From contig JAHRHY010000012.1 in the NCBI GenBank assembly GCA_019671135.1, positions 1,612,001-1,676,000 on the forward strand: a stretch of DNA of 64,000 nt. The letters run 5' to 3'. Made by a program: the position numbers and the translations under genes. Below are positions 57,301-64,000 of the stretch, piece after piece. The notes under the pieces were generated by a model, which had not been told where the DNA came from, ran no database searches, and saw only the letters and a program-made list of their open reading frames with translations. Each line of letters begins with the position of its first letter. Within the stretch, counting starts at the first letter, position 1. The stretch is from Linnemannia hyalina. Taxonomy: Eukaryota; Mortierellomycota; Mortierellomycetes; Mortierellales; Mortierellaceae.

Positions 57301-60300
57301 GAGAGAGAGTGAGAGAAGGGGGGATAACAACAAACGCAAAGTCGTACTCGACTAACATATAGAGGAGCGATAGTATCATTGCAATTGTTCGATCCCACCT
57401 ATATGTTTGCTAACGCGATGCCTTTTATGGCCTCATGAACGGTGCACAAACACGAAAACATGCCACTCCTTCTCATGGCGCCTAAACATCAGCCAGCATG
57501 ATCCCTTTTTTTGATTTGCGTTTGCGAACACAAACAACAACTTTATCGCCGTCCTTCCTCCTTTCCTACTTTCCACTCATGGCTCCTTACTTGCTAAACA
57601 AACAAGTGTCAGGCACAAGAGAGTTAAAGGGTACAAGGTTAGGTGTGAGGGTTCGTTAAGTTTTCCATCCCGTTGTTGACTTTGTAGGTCTTTGAGAAGA
57701 AAGTTTTTTGAACACAACCAACACACTACCATTGTATATATGTGTGTGTTTTCTTGGTTAAAATTCTACCTACTCGATTCTTTTGCTCAATGCTGGATGA
57801 GAGCCCCTTTTTCTCATTGTTTTTTGAGGGAAATTGACACGGGATAGAATTGAAGCAAACAACAAAGCGCTGGGTTCGCTAAAGGGCTTATGCCCATGCA
57901 TACGCATTTCTTCCATGTATTACGAAGGAGGTATGTATTTTTGTGGCATGATCTCCGACAAGCTAACAAGGCCATTCTTTGCCAGACCGGAGACAAAAAC
58001 CCAGGCTTACGGAGGGAAGGGGAAAAGGGTTGGGAATTGGGCGCGCTTCCTTACTTGCTGCTTTGCTGCTGGGTCAACATCCGGACACGTTCCTCTCCTC
58101 TGCTTTCAACTCCACAGACGAGACACATGCTGATTAAGTTGGCTGGCAGGGTTTTCTATTTTATCGTTGATTTTGAAAAAGTGGCGCTCTCTTGTCCGCT
58201 GTTGCTGCCGCACATACATACCGACATTTGAAAAGAAACAGATATCAGAGAGATACATCAATAAAATACGAATGAAAGTAGAGAACGACATCCTTCTCTC
58301 ATAGCACTCTTGTTCTTTTTTCGTGCGATATTTCACCCATTCTCCACTCTCACTTCATCACATTAGTACCAAAACCCCCCAACAAGATAAACCGTTGAAT
58401 ACCGATAGCATTTGTTTATTTGTTTACTTCTTGCTGTTTGTTGAAACGGATAGATGCTCAACAAGCCGAACTTCATGTTTGCTAATGTCACTTGCATGCT
58501 TAGATACAACGACAACCTAAATTGCATTGAAGGAAGAGGAAGAGAAAAAAAAACAGGAAAATCCCGAGCCCATCCAAATACACCTTTCCCAATTTGCCCT
58601 ATGCATCACAGACGAGTATTGTCGCTTGTTTTTTTTCACAGCCCTGTCCTTTCCACTGCTGCTCTTTGCAAGGAAATTTTTTCTGGGCAAGCAATTGGGT
58701 GGCGTTGCTGGAAAAAAGTGGGATAGAAGCTGGTTCCTCTCTGGATGGTGAAGTTCAATTCATGTAACAGAGGATGTTAATGCTCACCTTTTTGTATTGT
58801 CCTTCGCCGTCCTTATTTGCTGTTCATTTCCTTCCACCCCAACAAGCTCATCTTGCCATGAAGTAAACACTATCCTTCCCATGTGCCATGGTGATTGATT
58901 CCTTAAAACAGAGCTTGGGCGATGTAAATACAACAACAACGGCTGCGCGTTTTTTTATTGATCTCGAACACCTTATCCGGAGGTTCAAATCTTGTCATGC
59001 TTGTCTAGCCTGTTAAATATTTTACCCATACAAAACAGAAACTCTCTTGGAGGTCTTTGCTTCCCTTTCTGCTGTGTAGGATGGGATGTTGCTCAACCCA
59101 GTCGTGATATGACACGACTCGTTTGTAATGCAATTGGCAATGTCAATGTGGCGCTATGAATAATTATCATCTGCAACAAGAAAAAAACACAAGAGTGCAA
59201 GGAAATGTTTACAGGCTTTTTCATTTCTCAGGGCGTCCTTTTCGCTTCCGTTCATTATTCCTTTTTCCACCGCCCATGGATACATGCACACAGTCATTCT
59301 TCCTTCTTCTCTCCATTGCTACAATGAAGATTTTGGCCGTTTGTCCCAATCGAGATTATCTCAAAAAAGAAGCAACCCATAGAACAGCAGCAACAACGGG
59401 AACAAGCATAACAAAACAACAGGAGCAAGCATAACAAACAACAGGAACAAAAACGAAACTAACGACACGTTCGAACGACTGAAAATGTACCAAGGAGGAC
59501 GAGTGGTGTGATATGAGGTACCAACATGGAACTAAGACGCATATTTCAAACCAGCAAGAATGAACATGCATGCCTTGAGTACTTCACAGAGACTAACATC
59601 GCATTTGAAATTATCGCCTTGTACACACCATCTCATCCTTCTGTCCGTTCCAAAGTACTCATCTCGGGAGAAAGAATACAAAACACCCTCTTCAAAGATA
59701 ATTCTAATGACCAATCCGTATCCCACATGGTTCAATTCTTTCTCATAGCTCGCGCTCTCACCTTTTTTGTTTCCTCGTCTGTTACTCTACGGCCGTCCGT
59801 TCGCCCGACCGTCCATCGTCCATTGCTCACACACCCGGGACAGCTTTTCATAATCATTTTTCCTGCCCTCTTTTTTTTCTCGCTTTTCGTCAATTGATAG
59901 ACTGCTACTGCTGTTGCCTTGGTGGCTGTGAGAGTTTACTTGGTGAGCACAAGCAAAAAAAAAAAGGAAGGGTTTTCCAAACGGTAAAAATTGAGTAAGC
60001 AACTCTTGCAGCAGCAAGGCAAAAAAATGTCAGGGAAGAGAGGGACAAGAAAGCAAAAAAGACAGGGATATGTGGGACCGTAGACATGGGGAAGTAGAGG
60101 AAGGTAAAATAAGAGGGAGGGGCATACATGGTAAGGTATCGAAGTTTGGGATGAGAAAAAAAAGGGGACCATAGATGGGACAGACAGGCGGACAGACAGG
60201 GATCCCACAAAGGTTGAACTATTTGGGTCTGGGCCCTTGAAGATAATCTTCCTAGCTTCAAACCTTCAAAATGGCGAAATTGCTTCGAGGGGGGAATCTT

Positions 60301-63300
60301 TACCAATTCCAGTGTCGAAAACGGAGAGAAAGGGAAAGAACATATCAATTTTTAGGAACTCGCAATTGCTTTTGCAAGATACGAAATACGCCAACCCACC
60401 AGTGAAGATGAGAGCAAGATGAGAAGGTAAACAAAAAGAACGCAGCGCCTGGTGTGCAGGTGTGTCTGCGTCCCGTCAAGAGAAGTATTTTCACTTTGGT
60501 GATGAAATGTTACACAACGGCATGTATGAGCAAAAACTTTGGGAGTAGGGGATGAAGAGGGGAAAGAAAACGAAGGCAAACCTTGGCTACGCACAAAAAA
60601 GAGACAAACAACAAAAAAAAAACATAAACAAAGCGTGCATGTTTCCAATCGAGGGATGCCTTTCTCTACGTTGAGTGTCCATCGACAGATCTTCAATCCT
60701 CCTCAGCCCTCATGTCGCCTTCCTCTCTCTTCGCAGCAAAAACAGCATTGTCATCAAGTAACCGCATCTTCGAACTTGCTTCTCACTTTTACGAATTCAA
60801 AGAGTCTGTCGAGAGGCATTGAGATGAACCCCAGAAACTTGGGAACATAGAGGTGACGAAGGAGAAGATCCCGCCTGTGAGACAAGATCATCGTTTCCAG
60901 ATCTCCAACTCTCACACTCCGCTCTTCGCGTTTCCGTTGTTCTTCCTTCTTCGCCATTTCCTGTTATTCCTCCTCCCTGTTGTTGCTGACATGGATAAGG
61001 TTGGCACCACACCAAAAGCACACAACATAAATTTCCTTACTCTCCTTTTGTCCTTTCTTTTCCTTGCAGTTTGGGTCGAAGAGCACCTCTTTTGCACAAA
61101 GCAAAGAAGCAAAGAGCCAAGGATGGCTGGAAGTGCGTTCTTTTTGTGTCGGCTGAGGAGGGCAACGGCACGTTCAACAAAAGGGAACATAGAGTCGGGG
61201 AAGAATCATCAGTGTCATGCAAGTAAACAATAGGAGATAGGCCACTTCCTTTTGTTTTCGACTGCGTATAGGAATGCGCCAGCAAGAGTAAACAGTCGCG
61301 GTATCCGATATGCGATGACTGATCACGAAACTGGAATCTTAATTTTCGAGGCGCTTTGATCGTGTAGGCAGGTGCTGTAGACGAGGCGGGCAAATTCAGC
61401 GGGAATGAATGAAGAGAATGAAAGACGTAGCTAGATAGGCTGGTTGGTAGGACGAGGAAGAGTGGAGTGCGTGACGAAACTAGATAGAATAGAAAAGAAA
61501 AGAGAAAGGGGTATTGATTTGCTCCGATCGATCATAGATTTGCGATGAATTCAAAGTAATTTCCTTCCCGATCCTTTTTTCTTTCTACATTACTCGGTCT
61601 CCCCCTTGGCTGTGCATATTGCCAAGAGATACTCTGATTTCACCTCGCGTTATGTTATTTTTTCCGTCTCCACCCTCTCCTCACTTCTCAACCAACCAAC
61701 CATCCAACCATTTCAAAACCAACCAACCAACCTCACGCAAACTAACGAACCAACCAGCAATTGCGGTTTGTCACAAGTCGCCCATAGAGAAAAAAGAGAC
61801 AGAGGGAGGGGGTACTTCCAGGCAGGTACCCTGCTTCAGCCATGAATGTCATGAGGTCAACTGTTTGTTCTCTGGGCTTAATACATACATAACATACTCT
61901 ACTATCGTAAATACTAGTCGATTGGCTCTAAGCTAGAGCTTGCATGTCCATTCATTGGCCCATATTCCCCAATGACGAAGAAGCAGCAACGATGCACCAA
62001 TGTCTCTTCTTTGCAGGAACAGCAGCATGAATGTCAATTTAGAGATGAATTGAAAAATGCTCAGTTTTTTTCGATTTTCTCCATGCCATGCATTGTTGCA
62101 TGCTCATCATCATGAGCAAACATGGTTGTTCGAGATGCATTTATGTTCTCTAAATTGTTCATCTCCCCTTTCATCCGCTCATGGTTGTTTGTTGTTTTTT
62201 GTTTGTGTGGTTGTGATATCTACCTGGGCGATTTTGTTTTGATAGGTAATTAGCATGCAAAATAATAGAGCCAACAGCAAGTGCTACTTTTTCACGGGGT
62301 AGGGTAAAGGAACTACGCGCGCAGACCGCCTGTTTTTCCGTAGTCATGAACACGGACAGCACAACAGTAAACAACAGCATATTCATGCAGAACATGCAAG
62401 ACAAAAAAAGCAAGCAGCGAAGAGGCGACAAACACGAGTGATGGACTATTGACCCATGCTAAATCCATGTCCCTCTTTCACCCATCTCCTTGCCATTCGT
62501 GAACCAAAACAACAAAAACCAACAATGTCAACGATCGACCATATCGCATCGCAATTGTTCATTGCATCGCGTAGCCATAGCTCATTACCTGAGGATGACC
62601 CGATTAAGTGTTTGTTTGGTGTTTCACAACTGGCCCCTTCGCCTCATTGTAATTGACATATTTGTGAATGGCTGTTGCCTTGTGGCGGCTGGTTCTGTGG
62701 TTTTGTGCCGGATGTTACACTTTTGTGCGTGCACCTTATCTGCATGACAGCCCTAGCTTCCAGCCCACACCGTTTACTCATGTTCTTGTATATGAGGTCA
62801 ACTTCTATCTCAACGACAGCCCTTTCGTTTACGCCCATGCCTTCTCGTTGATGTGCGTCACATATGCCTTCACACACAAACGTGCTGAACAGGTAATGTT
62901 AACACAAACACACACATATTAACTATCCTCGTGGCTGTGCACGGATTTAGGATAGGGGGGAGAGAACACGCGGCTGTTACCACTATTCGTCATGTCTTAT
63001 CACTTGAAGGTCTTCGCCCTGATCTGATGGGTGGTTACCGCATTTGATATGTTTTCAGTTAAACCACGCAATTTTTTACCGGAGTTGCTGGGGTTCACAG
63101 GGGGACGAATCACAGCAAAAGAAAAACAGAAAACAAATGGTAGACTACACTGTTTGTATTGTAGCATGATCTAGGCGCTATTATCTGGCTTATTTCTCTC
63201 ACATACGCACACACAATCCCTCCATCTCCACTTGTGAAAGAAATGCATCCCTTAGAACAATGGGTTTCTGTTACTGCCGACGATATCCCTGACTCCCTCG

Positions 63301-64000
63301 CTACCTTTCATCCCTGAAAAAAATGAACTAGGACGGAGCTCGTTGGCACTCCTGTATTCGCGCAATCCCCTTTATCCACCACCACCCGAGCTATTCCTGG
63401 CAAAGCCTGGCTTTGTTTTCGTTTTACACTTTGTCCACGTTTTCTTTAGTTTAGCCAACAAACTCCACCAACCACTCATTTCAATTGTCCCTTATCCCCA
63501 TCTCTTTCTTTTCTGCCCTTCTTTCGCTTTAGTTTATTTTTTTGCCTCCGATATAAGGTGCATGGCTTTCTCCGCATGCTTTTTTTTTTGCCTTCTTTTT
63601 CTCAATCTTGTGCATCCCTGCATGCCTATCTCGCCTGTTGCCTTTCCCCCTCCCCTTTCTCTAACCTTTCTCTCTCTGTCTGTGCTTCTCTGTTGTCGTT
63701 TGTTGATATGTCCATCTCCTTGAGACTTTTATTTCTTTTCTGGCGTCGTCGCACAAAAGGTGGGGGGGAGGGGGAACAGGGAGACAAAGTGCGAAGTGGA
63801 CCACACAATGTGGATATGTACATGCATGAAAAGATTGATTTTGTGTAAGTGTGACTACCTGACTGGATACATACACCCACACCCCTTCTCTTCTCTTTTT
63901 TCTTTCCGAGTCGGGATCACTCCTTATTTTGTTTTCCTTGCGTCTTCTCATGTAGAATAAAGACGAAAAGATATTGTACTACCATGCCTACACGTACCAT
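54374..64000. other. Gene desert to the window edge
   Basis: About 9.6 kb without a supportable gene. The sequence alternates between pyrimidine-rich, purine-rich and ordinary-complexity segments with short homopolymers. ORFs of up to about 170 codons are compositionally biased and overlap on both strands. One ordinary-complexity island at 60700-61240 is described separately. The region probably holds upstream sequence of the C2H2 regulator and of whatever gene lies past 64000. Confidence 0.55.
60711..61240. other. Ordinary-complexity island, open in several frames, coding status unresolved
   Basis: Minus strand: one frame reads KEVLFDPNCKEKKG, IYVVCFWCGANLIHVSNN, then a TAA at 60966-60964, and continues in the same frame as MAKKEEQRKREERSV to FKVRSKFEDAV-like sequence ending at 60754, as if a gene had acquired one nonsense codon. 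Plus strand: a good acceptor (tttccttgcag at about 61069) is followed by a frame containing DGWKCVLFVSAEEGNGTF. Both cannot be right, and neither matches a family I recognise. Treat as a candidate decayed or small gene. Confidence 0.15.

Overview
The window is nuclear DNA of a filamentous fungus. The genes are intron-rich, with GT-AG introns, a recurring CTAAC-type branch site and a few GC-AG introns. Core genes are separated by long pyrimidine- or purine-biased, microsatellite-rich stretches. The gene set (an NHX-type exchanger, a Seb1/Nrd1-type CID-RRM protein, an Arc1-type tRNA-binding cofactor, a FAR1-like zinc-binding regulator with poly-Gln tracts) best fits an early-diverging fungus, probably Mucoromycota and perhaps Mortierellaceae. 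That placement is inference; no rRNA or other marker is present. No tRNA, rRNA, transposon ORF or CRISPR array was recognised.

Layout: 1-2412 (+) 3' part of the coatomer gamma subunit (SEC21). 3588-7662 (+) Ran1/Ksp1-type Ser/Thr kinase with a very long disordered tail. 7663-10517 a convergent intergenic region holding a possible small membrane-protein exon and a complex, hairpin-rich island that may be a non-coding RNA. 10518-12301 (-) Arc1-like aminoacyl-tRNA synthetase cofactor. 12302-20591 an 8.3-kb gene desert. 20592-32025 (+) a regulator locus: a 578-codon Gln/Ser/Thr-rich exon, a possible 5.5-kb intron, a small exon, a 2.2-kb intron and a terminal exon completing a FAR1-like zinc-binding domain. 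32026-36258 mostly non-coding, with two decayed paralogous secreted-peptide-like ORFs. 36259-39352 (-) endosomal/vacuolar Na+/H+ exchanger. 40282-44163 (-) Seb1/Nrd1-like termination factor, divergent across 433 bp from 44597-45812 (+) NC2-beta (Dr1). 46347-52745 (-) a 1302-residue C2H2 zinc-finger regulator with 0.83-kb and 1.66-kb introns. 52746-64000 essentially gene-free, beginning with a 1.6-kb stretch lacking any AUG on the regulator's sense strand.

Two architectures coexist. Housekeeping genes (vesicle coat, tRNA charging, RNA polymerase II control, pH/ion homeostasis) are compact, with introns of about 90-350 nt. The two transcription-factor loci have multi-kilobase introns, AUG-depleted leaders and 8-11 kb flanking deserts, suggesting heavily regulated loci. 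All exon models were derived by eye from splice signals, phase and family conservation, without transcript evidence.
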